Shown in pieces: positions 15,739 to 24,333 of a stretch of DNA of 64,000 bases. The stretch lies in assembly GCF_002224265.1 (NCBI RefSeq), contig NZ_CP012881.1:1240001-1304000 (forward strand), read 5' to 3'. The translations under genes and the position numbers were made by a program. Each line of letters begins with the position of its first letter. Positions within the stretch are counted from its first letter, which is position 1. A model generated the notes under the pieces. It did no database searches, had not been told where the DNA came from, and saw only the letters and a list, made by a program, of their open reading frames with translations. This stretch comes from Vibrio vulnificus NBRC 15645 = ATCC 27562 (lineage in GTDB: Bacteria > Pseudomonadota > Gammaproteobacteria > Enterobacterales > Vibrionaceae).

Positions 15739-17919
15739 TTACGCTTTATTACTCTCACCATAGCTATAGTTGTAATATCCGTAACCATAGGATGAGGAGG
15801 CTTTTTTCTCGATCGCGTTTAGAATCACGCCTTTCACCTCAATGCCCGCTTGCTCAAAACGGCTGCGAGCCACATCGATCTCTTTCACCGTGTTTTGGCC
15901 AAAACGAGCGACCATTAATGTTGTGCCCGCAATTGCACCAACGATACTTGGATCAGTTACTGCGAGTACTGGTGGGGTATCAATGATAACTAAGTCGTAG
16001 TGTTCACTTGCCCAATCAACAAGTTCTTTAAAACGCGGGTGCATTAGCAGCTCAGAAGGGTTTGGCGGCACTTGGCCACGGGTAATGATATCCAAGTTTT
16101 CGACTTTGGCAGATTGCACTGCAACGTCTCTTGTTACTTTCCCGCTGAGCAAGTCCGATAGGCCATTTTCCCAATTCAAACCAAAACACTGTTGCAAGTA
16201 GCCTTTGCGCATATCGGCATCAATCAACAATACTTTTTGCCCTGTTTTTGCTGCTACTGCGGCGAAGTTGGTGGAAACAAACGATTTACCAATGCCAGGC
16301 GCAGGGCCTGAGATCATCAATACGTTGTTTTTTGCTTCCATCATCGCAAAATGCAAGCTGGTACGCAGGCCACGCAATGCTTCAATAGATAGGTCGGCTG
16401 GGTTACTTTCCGCCAGTAGCGTTAAATCTGTATTGCGCTTCTTGCGAGCAAGCTTATTGGCAAGCTCTAACTGTAGGTTGGATTTAGGAACACTGGCATA
16501 AACCGAAAGGCCAATCTGTTCAATCTCATCTGGGTTTTCTACACCACGGTGAAGTGCCGCTTTAACCAATACCAAGGCCACACTGAGCATGCCACCTAAC
16601 AGAGTCGCAAGCACCACAATCAGCGGCTTCTTCGGTTTAACAGGTTTTGCGTAACTTTGCGCTTCATCGAGAATACGTACGTTGCCTACGGTACCTGCTT
16701 TGATGATGCTAAGTTCTTGTACTTTGTTGAGTAACTGAATGTAGATCTGTTGGTTAACTTCCACATCACGCGTCATGCGCAGCACTTCACGTTGCGTCTT
16801 TGGCAGCTTTTGCACTTGCTGGTTTAAACGCTCGCGCTCTTTAAGTAGCGTTTCTCGCTTATCGAGTAGAGAACGGTATGCCGGGTGGTCTTTGGTAAAA
16901 CGCTGACTGATTTCGCTTTCTTTGAAGGTCAGCTCGTTTAGTTGCGCTTCCAATTTGACCATTACATCAAGCGTCGATTTTGCTTCTAGCCCTAAGTCGA
17001 TCGACTCATTATCTTGACGGAATCGATTCAGAGTATCTTCTGCCGTTGTTAGGCTGGTTTTGATATCCGGCAAATGGCCTTTTAAGAAAGTTAAGCTTTT
17101 TTCCGCTTCCGCAGAATTGCGTTCAACGTTTTGTAAGAAGTAGGTTTGGCTAATGTGATTCAGTAGCTCACCAATTTGCTTGCGGTTTTCACCTTCAAAG
17201 CTCAATTGTAAAATGCCTGTTTGTTTACCGCGCTCACTAATTGCTAGGTTTTGCTTTAACCATTCAATGGCTTCTAAACGGCTACGCTGGCCAATAGCAA
17301 ACTCTTGATCATTGTGAGAACGTAATTCCGTAACAAACAACTCGTAACCATCATTTTTTGCAAGCTCTCCCGCGACGCCTTTCAGCACCACTTGTTCATC
17401 ACCACGTACTAATTGATACGTTTTCTTCTCTGCATCCAGCACCACCAAGGTATGCTTCATTTCTTGAGCGTATTCCGGCACGGTATAACGGCTGATTTCG
17501 ATTTGGTTCACCTTTCCAGCGATGCGAGCCAGCCCCTTACCAATGACAGGTAAGTATTTGGGCTCTGCTACTGTGGTTAAATTGAACTTATCCACCGTAT
17601 CACCCAAAATCATTCGTGACTTGATGATTTCAATTTCTGTTGTGGCAGAAGATTCTTGAGAGAATAACTCTCCCATATCCCCAACCAGTGAGCTAATGCC
17701 GCCCGAGCTTTTTTGCTCAATTTGAATCAGCGCATCGGCTTTGTAGATAGGCGTTGAAAGTAGCGCAACCGCGACTCCACCAACCGCAAAGAAAAAGGTT
17801 GTTACTAGGATGATCCATTTTGCATCCAAAAGAATGCCAAGCAGCTTGCCTAAATCGATTTCGTCAGACGAGTTATCAACGGAAGATCGGTTTTGTGGTG
17901 TTGTCATTGTCTCGTTCAT
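15739..17919 (-). CDS. wzc: Capsule chain-length regulator and tyrosine autokinase
   Basis: The 726-residue inner-membrane protein combines a Wzz domain with a cytoplasmic BY-kinase and works with Wza, Wzb and Wzy in capsule polymer assembly and export. The N-terminal Wzz domain has a membrane helix near residues 33-53, a long periplasmic coiled-coil section (about 270-400) and a second helix near 435-455. The kinase has Walker A SGPAPGIGKSF near 535-545, Walker A-prime LLIDADMRKG near 565 and Walker B-like DLVIIDTPP near 640. The tail SSYGYGYYNYSYGE is the tyrosine cluster that is autophosphorylated in Wzc and dephosphorylated by Wzb. Confidence 0.95.
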   Translation of the reverse strand: MNETMTTPQNRSSVDNSSDEIDLGKLLGILLDAKWIILVTTFFFAVGGVAVALLSTPIYKADALIQIEQKSSGGISSLVGDMGELFSQESSATTEIEIIKSRMILGDTVDKFNLTTVAEPKYLPVIGKGLARIAGKVNQIEISRYTVPEYAQEMKHTLVVLDAEKKTYQLVRGDEQVVLKGVAGELAKNDGYELFVTELRSHNDQEFAIGQRSRLEAIEWLKQNLAISERGKQTGILQLSFEGENRKQIGELLNHISQTYFLQNVERNSAEAEKSLTFLKGHLPDIKTSLTTAEDTLNRFRQDNESIDLGLEAKSTLDVMVKLEAQLNELTFKESEISQRFTKDHPAYRSLLDKRETLLKERERLNQQVQKLPKTQREVLRMTRDVEVNQQIYIQLLNKVQELSIIKAGTVGNVRILDEAQSYAKPVKPKKPLIVVLATLLGGMLSVALVLVKAALHRGVENPDEIEQIGLSVYASVPKSNLQLELANKLARKKRNTDLTLLAESNPADLSIEALRGLRTSLHFAMMEAKNNVLMISGPAPGIGKSFVSTNFAAVAAKTGQKVLLIDADMRKGYLQQCFGLNWENGLSDLLSGKVTRDVAVQSAKVENLDIITRGQVPPNPSELLMHPRFKELVDWASEHYDLVIIDTPPVLAVTDPSIVGAIAGTTLMVARFGQNTVKEIDVARSRFEQAGIEVKGVILNAIEKKASSSYGYGYYNYSYGESNKA

Positions 17920-17949
17920 TTCCGGGTTGGTGGATTTATGATTTTAAAA

Positions 17950-18141
17950 TAAGGTTCTAGGGAAGAGCAGTTTTCTAGATCACTAGGAAAGAGAAGATTG
18001 CTAGGGAAGAGAAGGTCCTAGTGTTCTAAGCTTTTGCTCTTCCTAGCCCCTAGTAATCTCGTCCCTGTTCTTTCTTAGTTACTAGTCGTTCTTAGTCCCT
18101 AGTAACCTCGCTTCTGCTCTTTCTTCCTCGTCCCTGCTCTT
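17950..18141. repeat. CTAG-rich inverted spacer between wzb and wzc
   Basis: The 192-bp spacer holds many CTAG sites. Its left half carries TCTAGGGAAGAG- and TTGCTAGGGAAGAGAAGG-like motifs. Its right half carries their complements, GCTCTTCCTAG, CCCTAGTAATCTCG and GTCCCTGCTCTTC. The halves could pair as a long imperfect hairpin. Similar elements fill the next two gaps of this operon. Confidence 0.75.
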
Positions 18142-18582
18142 CTACAATTTTTTTGCCCAGGCTTGTGCGGCTTCATCAATTAGCTGATAAGCATGCACAA
18201 AGGCTTCTTTGCTTTGGCGATATGGATCGGGGATGTCTTTTTGCCCTATCCATTGGCCGAAGAGCATGGTTTTTCCACGCGCTTCAGGGGCAATTTGAGT
18301 TAGCGCTTCCATATGGCCTTTTTCCATCACTAGGATCAGATCATATTGGCTACACAGTGCAGAGGTCAGTTGCTGTGATTGATGGTTCTCTACATCAACA
18401 CAATTTTCTTTTGCCACTTCTATCGCCATTGCATCGGCTGGCTTACCAATTAAACGGCTTTTCTCTGCTGCAATGCCAGCAGAAGCCACGGTTTTATTCG
18501 GAAGTAGTTTTTGTAGTACACGCTCACCAGTTGGAGAGCGACAAATATTACCGACACAAACGACTAAGATTTTGTTAAACAT
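18142..18582 (-). CDS. wzb: Low-molecular-weight protein tyrosine phosphatase
   Basis: Wzb dephosphorylates the tyrosine tail of Wzc, and cycling between the two forms is needed for capsule assembly. The 146-residue protein has the LMW-PTP active site VCVGNICRSP (the C-x5-R-S loop) at residues about 8-17 and the general acid region DIPDPYRQS near 115-123. The size is normal. It sits between wzc and a four-helix-bundle gene, with CTAG-rich spacers on both sides. An arginine phosphatase role is possible for the fold but unlikely in this context. Confidence 0.95.
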   Translation of the reverse strand: MFNKILVVCVGNICRSPTGERVLQKLLPNKTVASAGIAAEKSRLIGKPADAMAIEVAKENCVDVENHQSQQLTSALCSQYDLILVMEKGHMEALTQIAPEARGKTMLFGQWIGQKDIPDPYRQSKEAFVHAYQLIDEAAQAWAKKL

Positions 18583-18591
18583 GTTTTCCTC

Positions 18592-18734
18592 AGGTTGCTA
18601 GGGGAGAGAAGGTTGCTAGGTAAAGAAGGTTGCTAGTATTCTAGGAAAGAGAAGTTTTCTAGGTTTTTGCTATTCCTAGTCCCTGCTCTTCTGCTTTTCC
18701 CTAGTAACCTCGTCCCTGCTTTTTCCCGCTCTTC
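18592..18734. repeat. CTAG-rich inverted spacer upstream of wzb
   Basis: The 143-bp spacer resembles that between wzb and wzc: GTTGCTAGGGGAGAGAAGG-type motifs on the left and CCCTAGTAACCTCGTCCC plus CTGCTCTTC complements on the right. It contains about seven CTAG sites. No open reading frame of substance is seen. Confidence 0.75.
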
Positions 18735-19106
18735 CTAGAAATATTCAGCACTTTCTTCTTTCACATGTTGAGAAAGAAACTTGATGTAACCGCCTATCAT
18801 CCTGCCTATTTCTAGTATTTCTGACTCTAGCTTTCGTCCGGCTTCCATCGGGATATAGCCCAAATCGACTGCCAGCGAAATCTGCGTCGCTAACTCCGCA
18901 CAAGAACCTTTAGCAATATAAAGAAAACGAATATTGTCTTTATAACTACCTCTTTCGGAACCTTCTGCGATGTTTGATGGAACAGAGACAGCAGAACGAG
19001 AGATTTGATCTTTCAAGCCACGGTCTCGGCAAGTTTTGAGCAAGCTGTAAACTTGTAAAACCACTTGATAGCTGCGCTTCCAAATCTCAAGCTCTTTATA
19101 ACGCAT
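18735..19106 (-). CDS. Four-helix-bundle protein (S23/23S-IVS-encoded type)
   Basis: The 123-residue helical protein matches the bS23/IVP family: MRYKELEIWKRSYQVVLQVY at the start, DQISRSAVSVPSNIAEGSERGS (split: DQISRSAVSVPSN, IAEGSERGS) near residue 33, and FLYIAKGSCAELATQISLA near 60. The family was first seen as ORFs inside 23S rRNA intervening sequences and also includes Avd-like accessory proteins of diversity-generating retroelements. No rRNA or reverse transcriptase is nearby, so it is a free-standing copy between wza and wzb. Its role is unknown. CTAG-rich spacers on both sides hint that it arrived with, or was moved by, the repeats. Confidence 0.88.
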   Translation of the reverse strand: MRYKELEIWKRSYQVVLQVYSLLKTCRDRGLKDQISRSAVSVPSNIAEGSERGSYKDNIRFLYIAKGSCAELATQISLAVDLGYIPMEAGRKLESEILEIGRMIGGYIKFLSQHVKEESAEYF

Positions 19107-19111
19107 GACTT

Positions 19112-19264
19112 CCCTTGTTCTAGGTTGCTAGATTAAGAAGGTTGCTAGGGAAGAGAAGGTTGCTAGATTACTAGTTTTCTAGGCTTGTGCTCTTCCTAGT
19201 TCCTAGTAATCTCGTTCCTGCTCTTTCTCTTTTCCTAGTCCCTAGTAAGCTAGTCCCTATAAAA
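19112..19264. repeat. CTAG-rich inverted spacer downstream of wza
   Basis: This 150-bp spacer has GGTTGCTAG and GGGAAGAGAAGG motifs, then the complement-type CTCTTCCTAG, CCTAGTAATCTCG and CCTAGTCCCTAG motifs. It is the third of three related spacers in the wza-wzc section. Confidence 0.75.
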
Positions 19265-19269
19265 TTTTC

Positions 19270-20406
19270 TTACGGCCACGTTTTAACGCGTAGAGCACCT
19301 TCAGTTAGTTCATTGAAGCCACTAATGGTTGGCATTAGCTGACTGATCACGCGATTCCATCGGGTAATAGGTGCGGCGGTGACATAGACGATATCGTACG
19401 GCTTCAGATCGAATTCTGTGCCAATCACTAGTGCCGAGGCATCTTTAATGTTGAGCTGGTAAATATCTGCCATACGTTCAGATTTGTTGTCTGACGTGCG
19501 GATGACGAACACGCCAGTTGCATCGGCAGAGAGCTCGTTGATTCCACCAACGCTGCTGAGGGCTTCCGTCAGGCTCATACCAGAGCGATCCATTTTAAGC
19601 AGTTTGGGATCTTTCACTTCGCCCATAACAAACACTTTTTGGCTGTCGTTGCGTGGCACGTGGATGATATCGCCCGGCTCTAATAAACGGTTTTGCGTTA
19701 AGTCACCACGCTGCATAAGCGCGTAGAGAGAAATGGCTTGCTCTTCACCGTTGCGAGTAAGCGTCACGTTGCGCCAATCGGCATCTTCCGCTAGGCCACC
19801 AGCACGGTTAACCGCATCAAGAACAGTTAAAGGGATATTGGTGATCGCTTGTTGTCCTGGATTTTCAACTTCACCGGTAATGTAAGCTTTCTTAGAGCGG
19901 AACGCGGCTACGTTGACATCCACTTGTGGGCTTTCAATAAACTTCGCAAGACGTTTGGCAATATCGGCGCGGATCTCACGCACGGTTTTATCCGCCACTT
20001 CTACAGTGCCAATATAAGGGTAGAAAATGGTGCCATCTGCATGTACCCAGTTACCCGCTTCAGATGCACTACGGTAAGAGCCTGCTGGAATCGTCAACTC
20101 AGGGTGATCCCAAATGGTAACGTTAAGAATGTCGCCAGGGCCCACTTTGTATTCATAACGGGCGATCTGCCGATCAAGCTCTGGGTTTGCGCGAGAAGTA
20201 AAATGCTGCGCTTTGGCGTATTCCGTGACCGATTGGGCGTTTAGCGGATACAGATTAACCACCTCAGAAAGGTTACTTTCTTGGCTGCTATCGTTCACTT
20301 CAACAAGGTTTTTATTATCGGTGGATAGATGTGAGCCGGGTACAGTACAACCGGCAAGCAAGGCAGGCGCTAGCATCGCTAGCAGAAGTTTTGTTTTTAG
20401 TTCCAT
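19270..20406 (-). CDS. wza: Outer-membrane polysaccharide exporter lipoprotein
   Basis: Wza forms the octameric outer-membrane channel for capsule export. The frame is open further upstream, but the ATG at 20406 gives a classical lipoprotein signal, [20 protein letters not shown], with lipobox LLAGC. The mature part has the Poly_export (PES) domain beginning [19 protein letters not shown] near residue 95 and two SLBB regions, [14 protein letters not shown] near 175 and [18 protein letters not shown] near 255. The C-terminal helix, near [18 protein letters not shown], resembles the segment that spans the outer membrane in Wza. At 378 residues it has the family's usual size. It is the first gene after the JUMPstart leader. 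Confidence 0.95.
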   Translation of the reverse strand: MELKTKLLLAMLAPALLAGCTVPGSHLSTDNKNLVEVNDSSQESNLSEVVNLYPLNAQSVTEYAKAQHFTSRANPELDRQIARYEYKVGPGDILNVTIWDHPELTIPAGSYRSASEAGNWVHADGTIFYPYIGTVEVADKTVREIRADIAKRLAKFIESPQVDVNVAAFRSKKAYITGEVENPGQQAITNIPLTVLDAVNRAGGLAEDADWRNVTLTRNGEEQAISLYALMQRGDLTQNRLLEPGDIIHVPRNDSQKVFVMGEVKDPKLLKMDRSGMSLTEALSSVGGINELSADATGVFVIRTSDNKSERMADIYQLNIKDASALVIGTEFDLKPYDIVYVTAAPITRWNRVISQLMPTISGFNELTEGALRVKTWP

Positions 20407-20683
20407 GTAAGCCAAATCGTCTAAATTAAGAGTGTTTACAGCACTCTTGAATGAGCAAAGGTTCGATTGAACACCATTTCTTTCTAACGCTTTTGAAAGC
20501 ATAGGTATTCAACATAGTTAAAGGCGTTTTCCTTAACCGCATTTAACTATACTTTATAGCCTAGCTCCCACACTGACTGCGATTTTAAGCAGCTTCGCAC
20601 AACATTCTACGCTAACTGAACGTAAGAAAATGTAAGAACCCGTTAAAAGTGTGGTTTTCCACCCAGATTTGTGGCTTTTTTGA

Positions 20684-20727
20684 CACGCTACCGCCCTTTG
20701 GTAAGCACGCAAAACCACATAGCGCTG
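20684..20727 (-). promoter_or_regulatory. JUMPstart sequence with ops element
   Basis: On the minus strand the leader reads CAGCGCTATGTGG, TTTTGCGTGCTTACC, then AAAGGGCGGTAGCGTG. The last part contains the ops core GGCGGTAGCGT (complement of 20685-20695) that recruits RfaH to paused RNA polymerase. It lies about 280 bp before wza and just ahead of a T-rich stretch. RfaH-dependent elongation of the long capsule operon is therefore expected, as in enteric capsule and O-antigen operons. Confidence 0.9.
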
Positions 20728-20836
20728 GGACAATTTGCTGCGCAATAGCTCTAATAACGGCTTGCTGCAACAAAGTACTGACGTTTTATGACACCACTGA
20801 GTATTGTGTCATTATTAATAATTTTTATGGGCGGTT

Positions 20837-20864
20837 ATTATCCATATTGTGGCTTAGAGCACAA
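20837..20864 (-). promoter_or_regulatory. Possible sigma-70 promoter for the wza operon
   Basis: The minus strand shows TTGTGC (complement of 20859-20864), a 16-bp spacer and GATAAT (complement of 20837-20842), about 110 bp upstream of the JUMPstart. The match is moderate. The whole gap from 20407 to 21035 (629 bp) holds no gene: it carries this site, the JUMPstart leader and the divergent gfcA promoter. Confidence 0.4.
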
Positions 20865-20940
20865 TGATTTTTGATACGCAAACGGTACTATCAATAAGAT
20901 AAAAACCATAAATTCACATCGTTGCACCTACAACTAATTG

Positions 20941-20970
20941 TTTACATTCCGTCCATATTCTACCTAAAAT
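20941..20970 (+). promoter_or_regulatory. Possible sigma-70 promoter for gfcA
   Basis: TTTACA (20941-20946) and TAAAAT (20965-20970) are separated by 18 bp and lie 66 bp before the gfcA start. This is a plausible but unproven promoter. Confidence 0.4.
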
Positions 20971-21035
20971 AAACACCGGAGCTATTCAAGCTCCGACATC
21001 GATGTTTGAAAACGTATATATACAAAGGAATAATC

Positions 21036-21296
21036 ATGAAAAAAATCGCATTAGCAGCGTTGATTGCACTAGGTGTGTCTTCTACTGCATTTGCTGCGGG
21101 TGAAGCTGCAACAGCAACTACAGCAACTAGTACAACTGCTTCTACAGGCGCAGCAGCAGGTGCTGGCGCAGGTGCAGCGGGCGCGGGTGCAGCAACAACT
21201 GCAGCAGTAGCGGCAGGTGCAGCAGTAGCGGCAACAGCGGTTGTTGTTTCTTCAAACAACACTACTGGCACTACTGGTACTACTGGTACTAACTAA
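21036..21296 (+). CDS. gfcA: GfcA/YjbE-like small Ala/Thr/Gly-rich exported protein
   Basis: The 86-residue protein starts at an ATG with AAGGAA six bases upstream. The signal peptide MKKIALAALIALGVSSTAFA is followed by a low-complexity mature part made almost only of Ala, Thr, Gly, Ser and Val, ending SSNNTTGTTGTTGTN. E. coli GfcA (YmcD) and YjbE have this unusual composition and precede gfcBCD/yjbFGH, as here. Their function in group 4 capsule or exopolysaccharide secretion is poorly known. A strong terminator follows, so gfcA may be a separate abundant transcript. An antisense frame overlaps it but is judged a shadow. Confidence 0.82.
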   Translation: MKKIALAALIALGVSSTAFAAGEAATATTATSTTASTGAAAGAGAGAAGAGAATTAAVAAGAAVAATAVVVSSNNTTGTTGTTGTN

Positions 21297-21319
21297 GTTT
21301 TAGTGCTTTAGTCTCTAAG

Positions 21320-21348
21320 CCAACACTTGAAAGAGTGTTGGTTTTTTT
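21320..21348 (+). terminator. Rho-independent terminator after gfcA
   Basis: CCAACACT (21320-21327) and AGTGTTGG (21334-21341) form a perfect 8-bp stem with loop TGAAAG, followed by seven Ts. Confidence 0.92.
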
Positions 21349-21423
21349 GTTTTTAGGGAAAGTGAACGTAAGTAAGTTGCTGGGATTGTTGTGATCAACG
21401 TTAGTGATGGCGGGTGCTGACGG

Positions 21424-22614
21424 ATGGATCCCCACGTTCGTAAGGATGACGGAGTGAGAGAATTGATCGCACCACCAGCCGTCATTCCCGTGCATACGGG
21501 AATCCATTCATTCACACGCGCCAGATGCCACGTTTGGAAACACATTCACAATAACAGACAAAAACTAAAGCGAAACCAACAGAAACACCAGTAATGAAGC
21601 GATAAAACCGAGCCACGGCGCTCGCTATACAATGGATCCCCGCGTTCGCGAGGATGACGAGGTGAGAGAGTAGCTAAATCAACAGAAACACCAGTAATGA
21701 AGCGATAAAACCAAGCCACGGCGCTCGCTATACAGTAGATCCCCACGTTTGTAAGGATGACGGAGTGAGAGAATTGATCGCACCACCAGCTGTCATTCCC
21801 GTGAATACGGGAATCCATTCATTCACACGCGCCAGATGCCGAGTATTGGCAACGAACTCACAATAACAGACAAAAACTAAAGCGAAACCAACAGCGACAC
21901 TGGCAATGAAACGATAAAACCGAGCCACGGTGCTCGCTATACAATGGATCCCCGCGTTCGCGAGGATGACGGAGTGAGAGAATTGATCGGCACCACCCAG
22001 CTGTCATTCCCGTGCATACGGGAATCCATTCATCCACAAGCGCCAGAAGCCGAGTATTGGCAACGCACTCACAATAACAGACAAAAACTAAAGCGAAACC
22101 AACAGCAACACTGGCAATGAAGCGATAAAACCAAGCCACGGCGCTCGCTATACAATGGATCCCCACGTTCGTGAGGATGACGGGGTGAAAGAGTAGCGAA
22201 ACCAACAGCAACACTGGCAATGAAACGATAAAACCGAGCCACGGTGCTCGCTATACAATGGATCCCCGCGTTCGCGAGGATGACGGAGTGAGAGAATTGA
22301 TCGCACCACCAGCTGTCATTCCCGTGCATACGGGAATCCATTCATCCACACGCGCCAGAATCCGAGTATTGGCAACGCACTCACAATAACAAACAAAAAC
22401 TAAAGCGAAACCAACAGCAACACTGGCAATGAAACGATATAACCAAACCACGGCGCTCGCTATACGATGGATCCCCGCGTTCGCGAGGATGACGAGGTGA
22501 GAGAGTAGCTAAATCAACAGAAACACCAGTAATGAAGCGATAAAACCGAGCCACGGTGCTTGCTATACGATGGATCCCCACGTTCGTGGGGATGACAGGG
22601 TGAGAGAATTGATG
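21424..22614. repeat. Tandem array of long (about 209 bp) and short (103 bp) repeat units
   Basis: Successive units start at the ATGGATCC-like motif at 21424, 21632, 21735, 21944, 22155, 22258, 22467 and 22570, giving lengths 208, 103, 209, 211, 103, 209 and 103 plus a partial end. The order is L-S-L-L-S-L-S. The short unit equals the long unit minus about 106 bp. Every unit has the imperfect palindrome ATCCCCGCGTTCGCGAGGAT or a variant. The extra part of the long unit has the palindrome ATTCCCGTGCATACGGGAAT. It fills the 1.5 kb gap between gfcA and gfcB. Minus-strand frames within it are repeat-derived. Confidence 0.93.
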
Positions 22615-22805
22615 ATGAATCCTCTGCCGCTCACTCTCGCAACAGCCAATGCGAAGGATGGATTCCGCGCCAGTAAGGATGGCTATTATATAGAGGCTTC
22701 ACTTGACGATTGTTTAATCTCTCCTTTTCTCATTACGCCTTCCATAGTACCCTTGAACACTATTTTTTATTGATGGATTCCTACCAACAACAAGGTTGTT
22801 AGTCG

Positions 22806-23537
22806 ATGATAAATCTCCCTTTTCAGCAGGCTATTTTGCCTCGTTTTCTTGTGCGTAGTGCAACCGTAGCCAGTTTGATTCTCCTTTCCGGTTGTGTTCA
22901 ACGTTTCGATGACATGAGTACCACGCTAAATGAAGCGTTCTTTGGCGCAGAAGACATTACCCAAACCTCTCAGCAGGTGTTAGAGCTTCCCTACGCCAGT
23001 ACTTATATGCGAATTAACGACGGCCAGCGTATTTTCATGGTGCTAGGCTACGCAGAACAAAACCCAGACAACAGTCAACTACAGCTAAAATGGGTTTCTT
23101 CAGATGGCGGGATGATCGTGACGGAAAACGGCCGTGTGGTAAAAACGCTTAATCTTCCTTATGGGAACCTTATACGCAGAGAGGTGGATTTAGCGCACTC
23201 TCAACAAGCGAAACCTTGGCAAGCCAACCTTCAATGGCAAAGCCAGTATGATTGGGAAACACAAAGCTCTGACAGCAATAAAGGGAAGCATTACGGCTAT
23301 CTTGGCGATGTGACGCTCACGCGAATGGGGAGTGAAGAGGCAATTTCCGCTATTTGGCAGCAAACGTTAACCATCTGGCAAGAGAACATCTTTTTCCCTC
23401 AATTAGATACCACGGTGCAAAACCAATACTGGGTTAATGACAGTGGTCAAGTAATGAAAAGCATTCAATATCTTGGGCCTGAAATGACGCGTATTGAGTT
23501 CGAGATCCTGAAACCGTTTGCGGAGGCTGCACAATGA
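22806..23537 (+). CDS. gfcB: GfcB/YjbF-like outer-membrane lipoprotein
   Basis: The 243-residue protein has an N-terminal signal ending in lipobox LLSGC (SLILLSGCVQRF, Cys near residue 30), so it should be an outer-membrane lipoprotein. The mature part, with DITQTSQQVLELPYASTYMR and IFMVLGYAEQ, matches the YjbF/GfcB (DUF2886-type) family. It belongs to the gfcBCD set needed for group 4 capsule or YjbEFGH exopolysaccharide, where its partner roles are not settled. It overlaps gfcC by 4 bp (ATGA). It is cut off from gfcA by the repeat array, so it probably needs its own promoter in 22615-22805, where I see no clear one. Confidence 0.87.
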   Translation: MINLPFQQAILPRFLVRSATVASLILLSGCVQRFDDMSTTLNEAFFGAEDITQTSQQVLELPYASTYMRINDGQRIFMVLGYAEQNPDNSQLQLKWVSSDGGMIVTENGRVVKTLNLPYGNLIRREVDLAHSQQAKPWQANLQWQSQYDWETQSSDSNKGKHYGYLGDVTLTRMGSEEAISAIWQQTLTIWQENIFFPQLDTTVQNQYWVNDSGQVMKSIQYLGPEMTRIEFEILKPFAEAAQ

Positions 23538-24331
23538 AAAATGGCTTTTCCTTTGTCACCCTGCTAAGTGGAATTGTAGCGTCTGCGTTGACTCTTTCAC
23601 CGAGCGTTTTAGCGGCTTCACAAGCGGTCGATATTCAGCAACCCACTCAGGTGATATTGCTCAATCACGGTTTACAACTCAACTACCCACAACCGGTTCG
23701 TCTTGAGCAAGTGCTCTGGGATGCTCAGCAGCAAAACCGTCAACAAAACGACTCATCGAATGCACAAGCATTGAGTTTCCATGAAGGCTTCCAGCTGTTT
23801 AACCTCAACAAGCAAGCCGAGGCAGATACCCTGCTACAGAACGTTCGCCAGCAACTTCTTGAACTCGCTAAAAATGAAGATTATCGCCGGGCCAGCCAGC
23901 TTTTACTAACGCTAGTGGAAAAGCATCAATACGGTTATCGCGAAGACATTAACTTAGATATTGATGCGGTGCGTTTGAAAACGGATCTCAACCCTGCCCT
24001 ACCGGGTCACTATGCATTAAAACAAGCCTCACGCGAGAACCAAGTGTTTTTATTAGGATTGATTACCCCAAAAACAGTGCCTTTTTCTGCCGATTTCGAG
24101 GTGGTCGATTACATCGCGGGCAGCACATTGAATGACAATGGCAATAAAAGCGAGGCATGGGTGATATCGCCAAATGGAGACAGCAGCAAAGTGGGTTATG
24201 GCTACTGGAACAATCAGCATGTGTCGGTGCAACCAGGCTCTACAATTTTCATTGGCTTTAACGCCAGTAATGATGTTCTTCAGGCGCTAGAGAGCGACAT
24301 CGTCAAACTATTAGGGATGATCAAAGGTTAA
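23534..24331 (+). CDS. gfcC: GfcC/YjbG-like periplasmic capsule protein
   Basis: The 265-residue protein carries a Sec signal peptide, about MKNGFSFVTLLSGIVASALT and then LSPSVLA before ASQ. It matches the capsule biosynthesis GfcC/YjbG family, whose E. coli structure shows ubiquitin-like beta-grasp domains similar to those of Wza, suggesting a periplasmic helper for export. Typical features are LEQVLWDAQQQNR near residue 60 and the C-terminal SWxxP-like VSVQPGSTIFIGF near 235. It is translationally coupled to gfcB and ends 2 bp before gfcD. Confidence 0.87.
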   Translation: MKNGFSFVTLLSGIVASALTLSPSVLAASQAVDIQQPTQVILLNHGLQLNYPQPVRLEQVLWDAQQQNRQQNDSSNAQALSFHEGFQLFNLNKQAEADTLLQNVRQQLLELAKNEDYRRASQLLLTLVEKHQYGYREDINLDIDAVRLKTDLNPALPGHYALKQASRENQVFLLGLITPKTVPFSADFEVVDYIAGSTLNDNGNKSEAWVISPNGDSSKVGYGYWNNQHVSVQPGSTIFIGFNASNDVLQALESDIVKLLGMIKG

Positions 24332-24333
24332 TT

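Noticed and set aside
18735..19106. Diversity-generating retroelement (the four-helix-bundle protein as Avd)
   Set aside because: No reverse transcriptase and no template/variable repeat pair were found nearby.
20960..21271. Ala-rich minus-strand frame overlapping gfcA
   Set aside because: It is the antisense of a low-complexity GC-rich coding sequence. The plus-strand frame has a signal peptide, a ribosome-binding site and a terminator.
21289..22581. Several minus-strand open frames of 66-120 codons sharing FYRFIASVAVGFALVFVCYC-like text
   Set aside because: They are the same repeat units read in one frame. Their similarity comes from the tandem array, and they lack ribosome-binding sites and conserved-domain features.
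21424..22614. Possible CRISPR array
   Set aside because: Whole units of 103 and about 209 bp repeat, spacers are not unique, and no cas genes are present.
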